Made by a program: the position numbers and the translations under genes. From Coniochaeta sp. PMI_546 (Eukaryota > Ascomycota > Sordariomycetes > Coniochaetales > Coniochaetaceae): 64,000 nucleotides of DNA. Shown here one piece after another: positions 11,889-24,203 of this stretch. The notes beneath the pieces are model-generated. The model ran no database searches and was not told where the DNA came from. It saw only the letters and a program-made list of their open reading frames with translations. Where the stretch lies: contig MU271147.1 of NCBI GenBank assembly GCA_021432605.1, positions 496,001 to 560,000 on the forward strand, in the 5' to 3' direction. The stretch's first letter is position 1. Each line of letters begins with the position of its first letter.

Positions 11889-12704
11889 GAAATCATGTGT
11901 ACGACGACTTCTTCTTTAAAGCTTTGATGTCGTCCCGATCTGCACAGATTATTCAGGGACAATAGATGGATCCAAGTTCCCGGCTAAGTCTAGGGAGCGA
12001 CGCGTGCCCCGCGATGCAGAACAAATCATGTATGCAGGTCCATGGGTGGAATGGACAAAGGTCCTCGCTTCTCAAGAAGGACTCACGTCCGCTTCAGAGC
12101 TAGAGGATGAACCGGAAAACGCCCGGCGGGGAGATACCGGGGACATATGCGTCATACCTGACTGACTATCAGGAGGAGAATACATTAGAGACAGATGCCT
12201 CCCCATGGCCCAGCTCGCCAACTCGCACTGGAGGACTCAGGTCCAATGGGAACCAGCCAGGCCTAGCTGAATCTGTGACACCCGCTAACCGGAACGAATC
12301 TCGTTCCCTTCTTCGCAAAGTGGTCATGTGATGCCAGGCTGTATACACGTGTACATCCATCGATGCCGTCTGTGTCTAATGACATTGAATGTTGACCGAT
12401 CTACATGTGAGATACCTAATGGAGAATGCGGGGATGCAGCCAGCTGTATGCAGCCAAGTGACGTTCCAGATGAGAGAGGCACTTCTTACTTGACATCACA
12501 ATTTGTGGTTGAACTCAGAGTGTATTTCTTGTCAAGAGTAGCCCGAGGTGTCAAAAACAACCAACCTTGGGTAGGTACCGAACAGAAGGTTGGAGGAAAA
12601 ACCACCCCGACATACTCCTTTTAGCGCTCTTCACAAACAGTACTAACTCATCCCTCTTTGATAAGAATCTCCAGACCATGGGATTCTCCAGACTTATATC
12701 CATC
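11889..12704. other. Intergenic region
   Basis: About 0.8 kb between the lipase stop and the 3' end of the minus-strand secreted-protein gene; it should contain the 3' ends of both. No coding or RNA feature is supported. Confidence 0.4.
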
Positions 12705-13144
12705 CTACTTGCAGTCCAGCGTAGCTGCCACAATGTTCTTGCCAGGTGCGATGCAACCCTGGGGCCACGTGAGTGCTGTGATAGCCCCGATGCCCTCAAC
12801 CGCGTTGTTGCAAGCAGCATCGGAGTAAAGCCAAAGATTGCAAGACGAGACGCCGTCGCTGATATCTGAAGCGCCCGTGATGGCGACACTAGCGACGGCC
12901 TGGGTGCTGATAGCGGTGCAGCCCTTGCTACCGAGAACTCCGGACCGAGTGATCGTGGTCACAACCGGGTTTCCCGAGCATCTGTTGTCGGGGCTGCTGT
13001 AGGCGTTGAGCTTGATGCTCGCGAAGGCAGCAGAGGCGAGAGAACTGGCGCCGAGGGCAAGGATGAGAGACTGCTGAGTGTCAGCTCAAGCATACATTAT
13101 TTCGCACGGTGAGCGCAACAGAGTCTTACCTTGATGTTAACCAT
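12705..13144 (-). CDS. Small secreted cysteine-containing protein
   Basis: Two predicted exons, 13144-13130 and 13070-12705, joined by a 59-nt intron (GTAAGA donor, CTGAC branch, CAG acceptor; a tandem CAGCAG acceptor could add one residue). The product is about 126 aa. It begins MVNIKSLILALGASSLASAA, a clear signal peptide with likely cleavage around residues 19-22. The mature part has six cysteines, enough for three disulfides, and is rich in Ser, Thr, Ala and Val. Size, signal peptide and cysteine number fit the small-secreted-protein or candidate-effector class of fungi. I recognise no specific family. A TATATAAG box lies 134 bp upstream of the ATG. Confidence 0.75.
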
Positions 13145-13277
13145 TGTGACAAGCTGATTCTTGATATTGTTCTTCAAATGAGAAGTTGGAAGTTCTGGTA
13201 GAAATGAGTTCTGGTGTGCTGCTGTGTGATGCTACAGAACGGCAAGAGAAGTCGAGAACATCAGGTCGACCACGAGC

Positions 13278-13285
13278 CTTATATA
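13278..13285 (-). promoter_or_regulatory. TATA box of the secreted-protein gene
   Basis: TATATAAG on the minus strand, 134 bp upstream of the ATG at 13144. Strong TATA boxes are typical of regulated, highly inducible fungal genes. Confidence 0.5.
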
Positions 13286-16200
13286 CTTGTCCTCCTGAGT
13301 ACGAGGAAGATCATTGCTCTATTCACAGGACAGTACACATGCTTGAAGATGAAGAAGCCACTTCCAAGTATTGCTGGTCCAAGCCGGGCCATGATCTTGG
13401 CTAGCCCATGGGTTCTACAACCTACCGCCTCTCGTGACAGAACCTAAACTACAAGTCGTTAGAGCCGCGGCTTGCTCTCAGCAAGGAGTTTCCTATTTCA
13501 TCTACCGGCGGACTCGGTTGCAGCCGTTGACACAGGGGTACAGATGAGACACGGTCGTAATCTGGCATCGGTCTTGTTGTAGACTGCAAGGTTCTACGCG
13601 TGTAATTCTCCTATATAGGTAGGTAGGAGCATCCCAGTACCTGTAGGAACCTCAACCCTGATTTATGCCACTCGTGGCAATCGGCAGACGTGACTTCCCT
13701 CGTAGTGAGCAACCATGTTCGCACGAACTCAATGCATGGCTGTTCCGGGGCGAAAACTCATTCACGCCTATGTCATAAGGGGGAAAGCCATGCTTCCATC
13801 AGGGCATAAGCTCAGCAATTTGAAGTCATGATGAAGAGAAGAAATCCCAGGGGCACACGTGAAAATGCTCAGTTGGCACAGTATTGAGTCTTGACGACAT
13901 CGCACAGATAGAACCAAAAGACTGCCAGTACCGGTTGTTGAAAGGCGACACCTTTGTTCCAGTAGCCACCCTTGCGGATGGTGACAACCAGGCAATATAC
14001 GAGCCAGGTCTGACAAAGGTATCATCAGCTTACTGTTTGTTACCTTGTTCCATGTGTTGATAGAAGTCGACCACGACCACGGTGTTGAGGTGCCTAGCTT
14101 GATCTACACTGTTACGTCATGGTTGAGACGATGAACTTGTGTTTACTACCCAGATTAATGTGTTTGAGCCAAACGACGAGTTCAGTTCGTATCTCGGTGC
14201 CAAGTGCTCCAGTAGTAAGCTTCTGCTCGTACCTATTGTAGCATCGCTATCTGCGGATCACGAAAAGCAAAACTTAGTCGGCCCTACACAGAAACCCCAC
14301 GATACTTGCAATTCATGCCTGACCGCTGCTCGATCGGCGAAAGTCAGTCTTCGCAACAAAGAATATGCGTTGCCTGTTTCGTCTGGCTGCCTGCCAACCG
14401 GTAACGAGCCTTATATGGCTATTGGTGAATTCAAACGGCCCCGCATGTCAGTGAACATCATAAAACCAGGAACGCGCAAAATAAGCTTCCCACAGGGGCA
14501 CCAAACCCCGTCTTCTGGCTTGGTGGTTGCTTCTACCCTGGGCAACTGAGATCCAATGCTGGTCTACCGAGGCAGTCATCCATCGGCTAGCCCCGTCAGC
14601 CCTGTGTAAGGTAAGGCAGGTATTGTATACGACAACGCAAAAGTGACGTCACATCCTGCAGCCAGGCTAGCATGTCTGTGGCTCTTGATGTGCCCCCAGT
14701 CGCGAGAGCCGCCTCCGAGATCACATGCACTGTCAGCGGGGTGGATGTACCTCGTTAGATGAGTTCAGAAGACATGAATCATTGGCCAGTGTGAAGGCAA
14801 ATTGGAAGGACCTATGGACAGTTGAGACAATAGACTTGACAAGTGGAACTCACTCTCCAAGAACCACTGAATCTTTAGGCCTGGGTTATGCCGTGTTCGG
14901 TGAGAGGACATGACATCCCTTGTCTAAGAACACCCCATCGGCTCCACCCCATGTTTTGTGGAAATCCAGTAGGTATGTCCAGAGGCTTTGGCAGGTGCTG
15001 AAACTACTTTGGGCAGGATACAGAGACAAGCACCTGCTGGCGGGGCGTCATGGCCGTGATCTAAGTCTACCCGTGTAAGTTGGGCGGACAAGGATTCATG
15101 GGAAATGGCTGCCGAAGAAGCTGGGCGTTGCGGGTGCCACCGTAGTGATGTTGAAAATCATTCCGAGTGAGCTTTCGTTCAGAAGGCATCTGAGGAGATG
15201 GCATCGATAGACCTTCCCCATTCAGCAAGTTTCTGGCAGGATCTCGCTTGTGGACGGTATTGGCTACTGAGCTCAGGACTCAGGAGACCCATGTACACAT
15301 CTTGAGTTCAGGCAGGAAGGATTGGATTGGGTATTGCCAGTTTGTGATGAGGCATGGCAGTCCCTGGAGAAGGAAGAATGGGACCCTGCCTTACTTGGAT
15401 GCCACCTTGGACCAAGGTCTGGGACTGTGAAGAGACACGCAGGAGCTGGAATCCCGTCTGGGCACTGCTCTCATCACCTTTCCCGCTTCAAGTGAAGAAT
15501 TTTGGGCCATGGCCTCCGATATCGCCTCGACATCAAGTCTTTGTCGCTCCTTCTTGATGAACATTCTCTCACACATTCGCAGGAGTATAAACCCCCCCCC
15601 CCCCCCCCCTCGGTTTCTTCTTCCCAACTCCAACCAACTGTCATCCTTTCGATTGTCTCCAGAAACTTCGGGAGCTTCAAGTCACACCAGAGACATGCAA
15701 TGGCTAGTTCATGTTGGGAGATCTGCGGAAGCTCATTGGCATTTCATTGTATCATGTCTTACTGTTCACAACTAACGAGTATTGGGCAAGTTTGGGCATC
15801 GGGATATCCATCTCTGCGTACTATGTATCACAGATTGTCAGACTAGCTGAAGCGAGAGCACCTCATCCATGTCTTCCAGAACAGAGCACACGCTCTCATG
15901 GGTCAATGAAAGCGGTGACTCCTGTGAGACTGATGATAACTCAGCGAAGGCAATCTTTCTCAGCAGAGCTGAAGTCCAAGGGCAAACAGCTATCACAAGC
16001 CAAGACTGAAGCGTGCGTTCTGTTGAGAGACATGTCCATCAGCTCAAGGCACTCATCACATCGCTTCCTCGACCGCCTATCGGTCACGTCGTACATGTAG
16101 ATTCAGAGACGCGACAATGTAATTCCAGCTCATGAGCCTTACCTGAGGATCTTTCTCTCTAGGTCAGGTACGCTGTGTCTTCATTCGAATGACGAGTGGA

Positions 16201-16722
16201 AAGGCAGATGGGTTGGTTTCCAGGCTGTAACATGCATGGACTGCAGCGTCAGTGGCATGGATATTGTTCTCAGAGCCAATTTTCATTCATCACTCTCACA
16301 ACATAATGAAGTCAGGTCCATGTACAACATTGCGGACTGCCATCCTTTGCTTGGAAGAAGTCTAGCGCGTCGTCCTTCTCAATACAGAAGATGTCCCATG
16401 GTAGAGCCGGTTGGGGCTTGGGGCAAACGCACGGACCACCGCCTACAACTTGAGGCCCTAAGGGACCATCGATGAAATCTCACATGTGGCAGAACATCAG
16501 CACATCTTGGTCAGAGCGGAAGAAGCGAAGCAAGCACAGCAACTTCACAGGCTGTTGTCCCCAACCTGAAAGAGGTACGCCGACTGATCCCGCGTGCATA
16601 TGAATCGGGTGAATGCAGAACCTGATCAATCACAGACCCCTTTGACGGGCGGGCACTTCAATTGCTGTGCGCGTGAAGGAAGGACGTCTTTCCCCACTGT
16701 TCGGGCATCTCAAGCTTACAAT
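13286..16722. other. Long intergenic stretch without supported genes
   Basis: About 3.4 kb. The longest ORFs (for example 14139-14549, 136 codons, and 15711-16100, 129 codons) have no recognisable motif or domain-like composition. A run of 18 C lies at 15592-15609. I find no transposon features (terminal repeats, transposase or reverse-transcriptase motifs). Confidence 0.4.
15592..15609. repeat. Homopolymer C18
   Basis: Eighteen consecutive C on the plus strand inside non-coding sequence. Such a G/C tract is unusual in this otherwise balanced region and is prone to length error in assembly. Confidence 0.9.
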
Positions 16723-17762
16723 ATGGCGCCTCGATATGAGTCAACACAGCATCAAGAAGATCGAAATATGCAGTCAAGTATAGAACATCAACAGACTCCG
16801 CCTCCGCAGGTCTCCAGGCCGAACCCAAGGCCGCCGAGGTCGCCAGCCGATATTGCCAGGATCCGAGTCAAGAATCGCAGGCGAGAGTACTTGGAGCGCA
16901 ACCCAGCCTATTTCCAGTCAGCGGATCATGAGTTTGCTGGTAGGTCCTTGCTTTGCTCAGCTGCTTGTTACGCAATCATTCTGCTCCGAGGCTCCTGTCC
17001 TATGTCGCCCTTCTGTTTGCTCGTTCCAATATCCACTTCGGGTCGATGCTGTGGCGTATAGAGTGCTGTCGTATTTGTGATGGGATCATTTGAATTACAT
17101 CCGGCTGGTTTGCATTGTTTCAGAACAGTGTGACCAGCCAATAAGTTGCAGCGTCGACGATTGCTAAAAAGCCTCCTGTCGGATACGTGCTTACCCAGCA
17201 AACAGATCCTCTCCTCTACGACGAGCTAGTCCGACAATTTCAAACGCCAGCAGAGCGGGAAGCCGATGGGAAGGCGAAGGGCTACGGCCGCGTGCTGGAG
17301 GGCTCATTATTGCGAGGCGAGGCGAGGTTAGCGAAGTTGTCTGGCAGTACTGCCCATACTCAAGCTGAAGGGGCAAGTAATTCAAACCCGACACCGCAAG
17401 AACCAACCTCCACGTCTCCGAAAATAAGTCCACCACTGCGAGGAACAATGGCGCTTGAAGAAGACATGATTGAGCTTGCGACACCTCCCTCAAACAAAGA
17501 TGAGGCTACTGAACGGTGGCAAGAGTTTCTGCGGGCTCGCTTTGTCCGTGGCGGTGATGAAGACTTCGATTACGAGAAGGTGGATGAGAATGAGGACTAT
17601 GACACGCTTGCGAGGAAAGACGAAGAGGAAGCTTGGTTTGATGATGAGGATCCCGACTGGGCTAGCACTGGTGATGACGAAGACAGCAAAGAGACAGGTG
17701 GCAGAAATAAGACGAGACCGGAGCGAGTTCTGCAAGGACAAACAGGTGTCCAAGACTACTGA
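16723..17762 (+). CDS. CCDC97-like (DUF2052) protein
   Basis: Two exons, 16723-16939 and 17152-17762, with a 212-nt intron (GTAGGT donor, TTGCAG acceptor, phase 1), giving 275 aa. Exon 1 encodes a Gln/Pro-rich start, then a basic helical stretch (IARIRVKNRRREYLERNPAY). Exon 2 has the family hallmarks: DPLLYDELVRQFQ, EREADGKAKGYGRVLE, RFVRGGDEDFDYEKVDENED and a strongly acidic C-terminal region. This pattern matches the CCDC97/DUF2052 domain, whose animal member associates with the SF3B part of the spliceosome; a nuclear splicing-related role here is inference. It is convergent with the DUF6590 gene, with 128 bp between the two stops. Confidence 0.85.
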
Positions 17763-17890
17763 ATCAGACAACTGAATGGAACATAACTCTTGGGTGACCG
17801 ATGGTTAGCATGCGCTTTTCAGTGTTTCATCATTATGCGAGTCTCGCAGAAATAGCTCTATGGAACTAATGATAATGCAACCCGTTTCTA

Positions 17891-19191
17891 TCAGCTTACA
17901 CTTTCCCTAAAGCATTCTTCAAGATTGCCAAGCGAGTCAGGATGGATCCTGCCGATCTTCATCACCCTTAGGTTGTCTTCGACCGTGTATATGCGACCAC
18001 AGTCGACGCGTGCGGCAGGAGAGAGAAACTGTTGCCCTTCTTCTATGATGATTGCCAGGGGATCTCGTTCTATCCCCTCCTCAGGCCACGGCTCTGGCGG
18101 CTCAATGCCGTGGGGATAGAGCACCACAAAATCGCGTGCTCGGCCACGGCTCGTCTTGGTGGCCGCTCTGCCGCCAAATGTTGTGATTGCGAAGCACAAG
18201 GAGTGATGCAGTCGTTTGCGTACCACTACAAACCATCTAAACTTGGCAAACGGCCTCTCTTCATGGAACGCCGGGCATGCTGCTGACCAGTTCTTATCCG
18301 GATCAGCTGCAGCCAGATCCTGTTGAGGGCCTGGTTCGAACCAGACGGCTTTGAAGATCCTGCCGATAGCAAAAAAGCGCTTTGGCTTCTCGACAACGCG
18401 AAACCCTGTAGAGACGATCAGCAACTATCGTTATTTTGGTCGTTGCGAAAGTCAATGAAATCTGTAATAACGCTCCGAAGGAGGCCAGGGAGGAATGAAC
18501 AGGACGCTTACGAAGATCAAGAGGAGTTTCATATGGCTTAAGGATCCTCATTGGCAGATCATCAACATCAGTTTGAGCCGGTGGTGCATCCACAGCTGGA
18601 GATGGAGAATTCGGCTGTTCAAGTTCAGCGGCTTTGTCTTTGGTATCTTGCTTGTCGCTGTCGGCTGTATAGGCTGTCGTCCCAGCGACGTTTGCGCTTG
18701 GCGGTGATGGGCCTTGTGCAGTACCAGGTCGCGATGGGCTTTTCGTCTCGAGGTTTGCCACACCCTTTTGATACTCAGTGTACTTCAAAACCTGTCCATC
18801 TGGATGAGTGACGGTCAGTTCAGTTTCCCGTGTTCATTAACATATGAACCAATGATCCCCATCCCGTTGTCGTGCAATGACTCCGGTCGACAGTGTCCTT
18901 GCTCGACTATCCGAAGTGCCATCCGCATGAGGAACAGGCATAGTGCCCCAACACAGTGCCACCTCGTGATAGCATCTCAACGGGCAGCGAACCAGAACGG
19001 CAGAGCGACTAACCTTGCTCCCGCACATAATCACCGTACCGTGAGTCCCAGAGCCAGCGATGTCCTCTGGCAGGCTGTCTTGTCTGGGACTCGGCGTCAG
19101 GAGATGGAGAAGATTTGCTACCAAACGACCGCGATCCACCTGGATCAGAGGCATAATTACGATCATCTGCTTGCCGCGTTGTGTTAGCCAT
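17891..19191 (-). CDS. DUF6590-domain protein
   Basis: Three exons, 19191-19014, 18799-18512 and 18405-17891, giving 326 aa. Junctions are GTTAGT...CCAG (214 nt, CTGAC branch) and GTAAGC...ACAG (106 nt), both frame-preserving. The N-terminus contains RWLWDSRYGDYVREQDGQ, a Trp/Tyr motif often found near the start of such fungal proteins. A Ser/Pro/Asp-rich linker follows. The C-terminal domain has FFAIGRIFKAVWFEPG, FRWFVVVRKR, GRGRA-type basic residues, and ends with RIYTVEDNLRVMKIGRI, which are typical DUF6590 elements. The domain is common in Sordariomycetes and its biochemical role is unknown. No signal peptide or membrane segment. Confidence 0.85.
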
Positions 19192-21285
19192 GGCGGCTTC
19201 GATCCTTGATAGGTGATAGGAAATGGTAAACCAAGAAGGTGTATGAGAAGAAAAGGGTGAAAGAAGTAGTTGAGAAGCGGGGACAACGGCCCGTGAAACA
19301 CTGTGCTCACCTCCCCAATTAGATCTTGGTTGCTCAATGGGCGTACCTCTGTTTGTATATGTCATGTTGAATCCCGTTCACCGGCCAGAATAGGCGGGCA
19401 ACTTGGCGATGTTCAGGTGCCCCTGGACAATGGCGGTGTAACCTGACAAAACCAGAAAATAAAGTTCCAAATCTTTCCAAGTTGACTTGAACTGGCAGCC
19501 AGTTGCCCTTCCACCAATACTGCTACCGCTGCATCATATAAGAGTAATTTGGAGCACCAGAACGAGGAGCGCGTGACCTTCAAGGAAGACGGAACGAAGC
19601 GGACGTGGCGCAAGAGTACAGTCACAGAGCAGATCAATCATCTAGCCCAACAACGAGAAGTGAGGCCGTGAATATCGCGTACAGTCGTCAAAACAGCAGC
19701 GTATCATCAACATAGAGGGATCTGAGGCTCCAGGACTAGTGTTTTGAAAATCTTATGTCGTCGTTGTTTGGGGGAAAGGGCCCGGACTCGGGTTGAGACG
19801 CCGAAATGCACATGTCGGTCGGTCGCCATTCCACGAGCCAATGACACGTAAGCGCGCCCTCTTTGCAGCGCCGCCTTTCTCCAACATCTTGGCCTCCGAT
19901 GTTCGGCTCCGTCGTTCTTCAGTCTCAAATTTCAAGTCTATTTGTCCGTCTCACCTGCGCGAAATCACGGGAGAAACCCAGGCGGTACAAATACTGGAAC
20001 GGTAAACCAGAGGCCATGCGACGTTGACGATGTCTGGCTTCAGGTTATCATATGGTTTGCATAGAGTGTTCAGCGCAGAGAATAATAAGGATGCTTCTTC
20101 CTCCTCCTCAAGTTTATGCATACAGATTCAATGTCAACATGTACAAAGTCTCACTAGTTCACCCTCGGAGCGACAGCATAATGCGCTCTCTGATCGATCG
20201 AATCACTTTCCTTGCGCCTCTTTCATTCTCTGGCATGCCAAACCATGCCCATACATGACTGCGAAAATTACATAGTAAAAGGTACCGGAAAATTACGAAA
20301 CAGGACAGTGTACAAGACCTAATGCGTGATCCTAGGTCACGTGCCTTACCCAGTAATCCGAGCCTGTGAACTCTTGGACTTGGCAGATCCAAGATGTGCG
20401 TGTTTGCCTGGTTAGGATCCAGTCCCGGACTCCTCTAAGCTGGCCAACTCTGAAAGGACTGTTCTGTAGATCTGCGAAACGGCATTTGTATAGAGACAGA
20501 CCGATCGAGAATGCACAGTCGCTGGCCCATTCGAACGGCTGCTGGTCCTTGGCTGTCGTGCGAAGGATCCTCCTCAATCCCAAGAGACACTGGTCCTGTC
20601 GGACCTCCTCAACGCTTTCGACTGGACAGACTCACCTGAAGGTTAAACTGCTCAGCGAGCGAGACCAAAATGGACTGTATACCATTGTAGTTTGTACTGC
20701 AACATAACATGAACACCGCCGACAGCTCGTTGCACACTGCTCACTTCAAGCCTCTAGAAGGGGACGTTCATTCTTCTCACTGCCAGATCGAAAGCTGAAT
20801 GCTAAGTTGATCTTCCTCGCTGGAGAATTAGTTACGAAATGGATTGTCTGGCCCGATCCCTGGGCGCATCCCTGACGTACGTATCGCGGGAGTCTGTATC
20901 TCGCCTGCCCCAATCTTTGCGACCAATTCCTCGCGCCCGGGAAAATCGTGTAAACATTCACAGATGGTACGGCTGTTGGTTGCTTTTAGCGAGAGAACAC
21001 CAGAAGCTCGATGCCACGGCGCTATCACTATATAGTATAAAGCTTTCATGACGGTGTTTGTGGGGTTCGGAGCGACATTGGTATGGTCGACTCCTATAGG
21101 CGGATTGTCGGCCAGGGAACCGCAGCTGATACTAAAGAGAAAGACCCCAGAGCCCCATCTAGGTGCGAAGAACCAGAACGAACACTTGAGCCCAGCTCTA
21201 TACGTCCGCAATGACTTCATAGCTCGAACGAGCTGTCACTCAACTGCAAAACTCAGTGGTGTCGGACTGACCTGTCACTGTTGAC
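19192..21285. other. Intergenic region without supported genes
   Basis: About 2.1 kb between the DUF6590 start and the HET gene stop. Only short ORFs without recognisable motifs. The sequence next to 19192 should be the DUF6590 promoter. Confidence 0.4.
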
Positions 21286-23805
21286 TCAGATCACGACGAA
21301 CTCACCGTATCCTGCCTCGTTTCTCTGGAAACCACGGACGACCTGGGCACTATCCACACTCTCGGGAAACGTCCCCAGAGCCATCACGAGTTTATCTTGT
21401 CGGAAAAGACTGGGGATCCTGCCAAAGTTCCCAGTTCCGAGCCGTCTGTAGACCTTGTCGCCGGGCTTGACAAAACGGCCGCCCCCGAACCCTTCGCCGG
21501 GTAGCACCTCGGTAAGAACAAGAGCCTTACACCCCACCATGCTGTAGTCTCCTTCAAGGATGAGAGGCATCCAGACGAGTTTACTCAACCCGACCCGAGA
21601 GGCAGCCATCTCATAGCCCTCGGTCGTGTCTGAGGCGAACCATAGCTTCTCCCCGGTGGCTGCGTCTGTAAGGCTCGTGCTCACCGAGCTGCCCTCGTAA
21701 TCGTAGTTCGCCTTGGTCTCGGAGGCCGAGATGGGCTTTAGGCAGCCCCAGATGCGCAGCCAGCCGGCCGTCACGGCCGCATACTCGAAGGTGGTGGCCA
21801 GTGAGACATCAGCGGCACGGACGTCGGCGAGCGCCTTCAGACGATCTTCGTCCCCCGGCCAGGACATCGCCGCCATGACCACAGGGGCCTCGATACTCGC
21901 CCAGCTCCAGCTCGGCGCCACGTAACCCTCGGTCCCGACGCGTTTCCGGGCTGCTGTCGTCCTGCGCCCTTCACAGGTCATCCACGCCAGCTGGAAGACG
22001 AGGTTGGCATCCCACAGGCCAGCAAGATATCGCTTCTGCTGCAGGAGCTTGGAGTCAGCCAGCTCCCGGGCTACCGAGGAGATGGCAATCAGCCGGTCCG
22101 AGTCCTTGGTGAGCTTGCAGGCGGTGTAGTCGACGACGGACCCGTTCCAAGTGGCGAAGAAGCGTTTCATGAGGGCGAGCGCCTCGTGCTGCATTCGGGC
22201 CGCCGGCAGGGGGGCCCCAGCGGTGGCTGCCTCGGCAGCGAGTGTGGCAGGCATATCAAGCATGGACTGCAGCAGCGGCCTGGGGCCTCCGCCTTTGCCA
22301 CATCCAGCAGGCCAGGCCGGATGCTCTCCATGACTGGCCTCGTCGCAGACGAAGAAGACGCCGTGCGTGGCGAAGGCGAGTGTGCGGCGCGCAAGACTGC
22401 GCTCCTGGTACACCCAAGCGCGAGTGAACAGCGGCGCCAGCCGGTCACCGCCCCCGGGCAGATCAGATTGGTAGTCCCAGAGAAGCCTTGCCTCGCCGTC
22501 TAGGAGAATACAGGGCTGTCCTCGAGAGTTGAAGTTGGATGCACTCCCACCCAGCAACGAACCGAGGGCGGCCCGAAAGCCAAAAACGACTCGCGGGTCG
22601 CGGGCATCGTTGATGAATCCTTCATAGTCTGACTCTGTCGAGAGTGCAGCGATATTTAGCCACGCAAACTTGTAGACGTCGGCCATGACGGCACTCTGCT
22701 CCTGCCAGTCCGGGACGCTGTCCTGGAGGATGCACAGGCTGTCAATCCATATGTGGTCGAATCCTAGCGAGACGCAAACCCTGACAGCGTGCTGGAAAGC
22801 CAAGGGTAGCTTGTCCAAGGGAAGGTCCTTACGCCACGCGGCGAGTGTCTCGGCCGTGAGTACGGTACCGGTGCGACCTCCCAGCGGAGCTGAAGGATCC
22901 GGTGGTGGGCCCCAGCAGTGAGAAAACGACAGATAGTTGATGCCTGTGCAGAGCATAGCGGCTGGGTAATCAACTGCTTCAGACTTGAGCACAATGCGGG
23001 TGCTATACTTGGCAGTTCCTGTTCTCGCAATCCGGATGAGACGGTCCGGGAACCACGCGGCAACGGCCCGGCCGGGACTCTCGCTCCCAAATAGCTGGTG
23101 GCACTTCTTGTGGGTTGAGTAGCACTCTTGCATCCAGGAGGCCATCATCGCCAGGCTCTCACTACTCAGGGTCGAGCCAAAGTCATCCTCAGCACCGTGA
23201 AGAGCTGCGATGGTCTTGTGTTCGGGAACGCTCTTCCGCTCGGCTACCCCAGGCAGTGAGATGCGTGGGTCAGGATGCAGCATGAAAGATCCTTACTGGC
23301 ATGTTAGGACTCACTGATTCTGCCCGGGTGGCACGTCGACATACTCACCGATCCCCCAGCTGTAACCGCGCCGGTGTCGAACCATCAGGGAGACTCGGGC
23401 TGCCTGCTGCGAGAAGTGATGCCAGGAAACAGTCGCAGGCGCGTCAAACTTCCACGTCAGATGCCACTCACCCAGTGGAGTCTCTCGCAGACTGGGTTCG
23501 AATGAGACATGTTTCTGCATGCCGTCAAAGAGTAACAGCATCTTGGCGCAGATGACGCAAGATGCGCCTGAAAGAGAGGACATGGGCGAGGAGTGAGGCA
23601 TCTCTAGGGCCTCGCATGCCGTTCCAATGCCGTACGCATGGACAACGTGGTAGAGGAGGGTGAGGCATCGTCCGCATAGGCGGCGGGTGCCTGTTCCTGC
23701 GGTGGGCGGCAGGGGGAACGACAGTGTTGGGAATCGTGACAAATTGACATCGTTGTTATGATCCGTGAACTTTTTGACTGCCGAGGAGATGAGACGAGAC
23801 AGCAT
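21286..23805 (-). CDS. HET-domain (heterokaryon incompatibility) protein
   Basis: Two exons, 23805-23349 and 23291-21286, giving about 820 aa. The start is the first ATG (MLSRLISSAVKK); the frame is open slightly upstream but without another ATG. The 57-nt intron has a GTGAGT donor and CCTAAC branch. The only acceptor that keeps the frame is an AAG just after a CAG. The N-terminus has two Cys pairs (LCGRC and CVICA), common in this class. The HET domain (about residues 270-420) shows YLSFSHCWG, HIWIDSLCILQDS, DWQEQSAVMADVYKFAWLNIAAL. The C-terminal part (WTCEGRR, VAPSWSWASIEAP) is the usual HET-protein tail. HET proteins trigger cell death on contact between genetically different hyphae; the partner of this one is unknown. 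Confidence 0.92.
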
Positions 23806-24203
23806 TCTCCTGAGAGTGTCCAAGAGGCTTTGTTCAAGTTCGATGTAAGAGTTGCGTCAAGCATCTCGAGTATGTTGGTGGGGAGAGGGACTGTATTAGC
23901 GTGCTTCAGGTACGGCTGAGCGTGAAACTGTTTCTCTTGTTCAGGGCCCATCATCCACAGCACATGGTCCGCCAGTTGAAAGTGACCGGGGAAGTAACAC
24001 AGGGTCACAGTCACACTAGCACTGCAGCAGATCAATGCGAAAAGTCTTGCGAGGTTTAGAAATTGTGTCTGAATACCAAAGTATGTTGTGGGTGACGGGA
24101 ACTAAATAACAGCTCACCAACTATCTGTTTCCTCGGTTGCTAGTGGCTCTTAGTCTTGCGACACCCTGGACAACCATAAGAATGATCCGTTGTGTTTGTC
24201 ACT
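23806..24203. other. Spacer upstream of the HET gene
   Basis: About 0.4 kb containing the HET promoter and the 3' flank of the orphan gene at 24204. An ORF running 24035-23604 overlaps HET exon 1 in another frame and is treated as a shadow. Confidence 0.4.

Noticed and set aside
14139-14549. 136-codon ORF as a gene
   Set aside because: No motif, no splice signals around it and composition typical of chance translation.
23604-24035. 143-codon minus-strand ORF as a separate gene
   Set aside because: It overlaps HET exon 1 in another frame and has no domain features.
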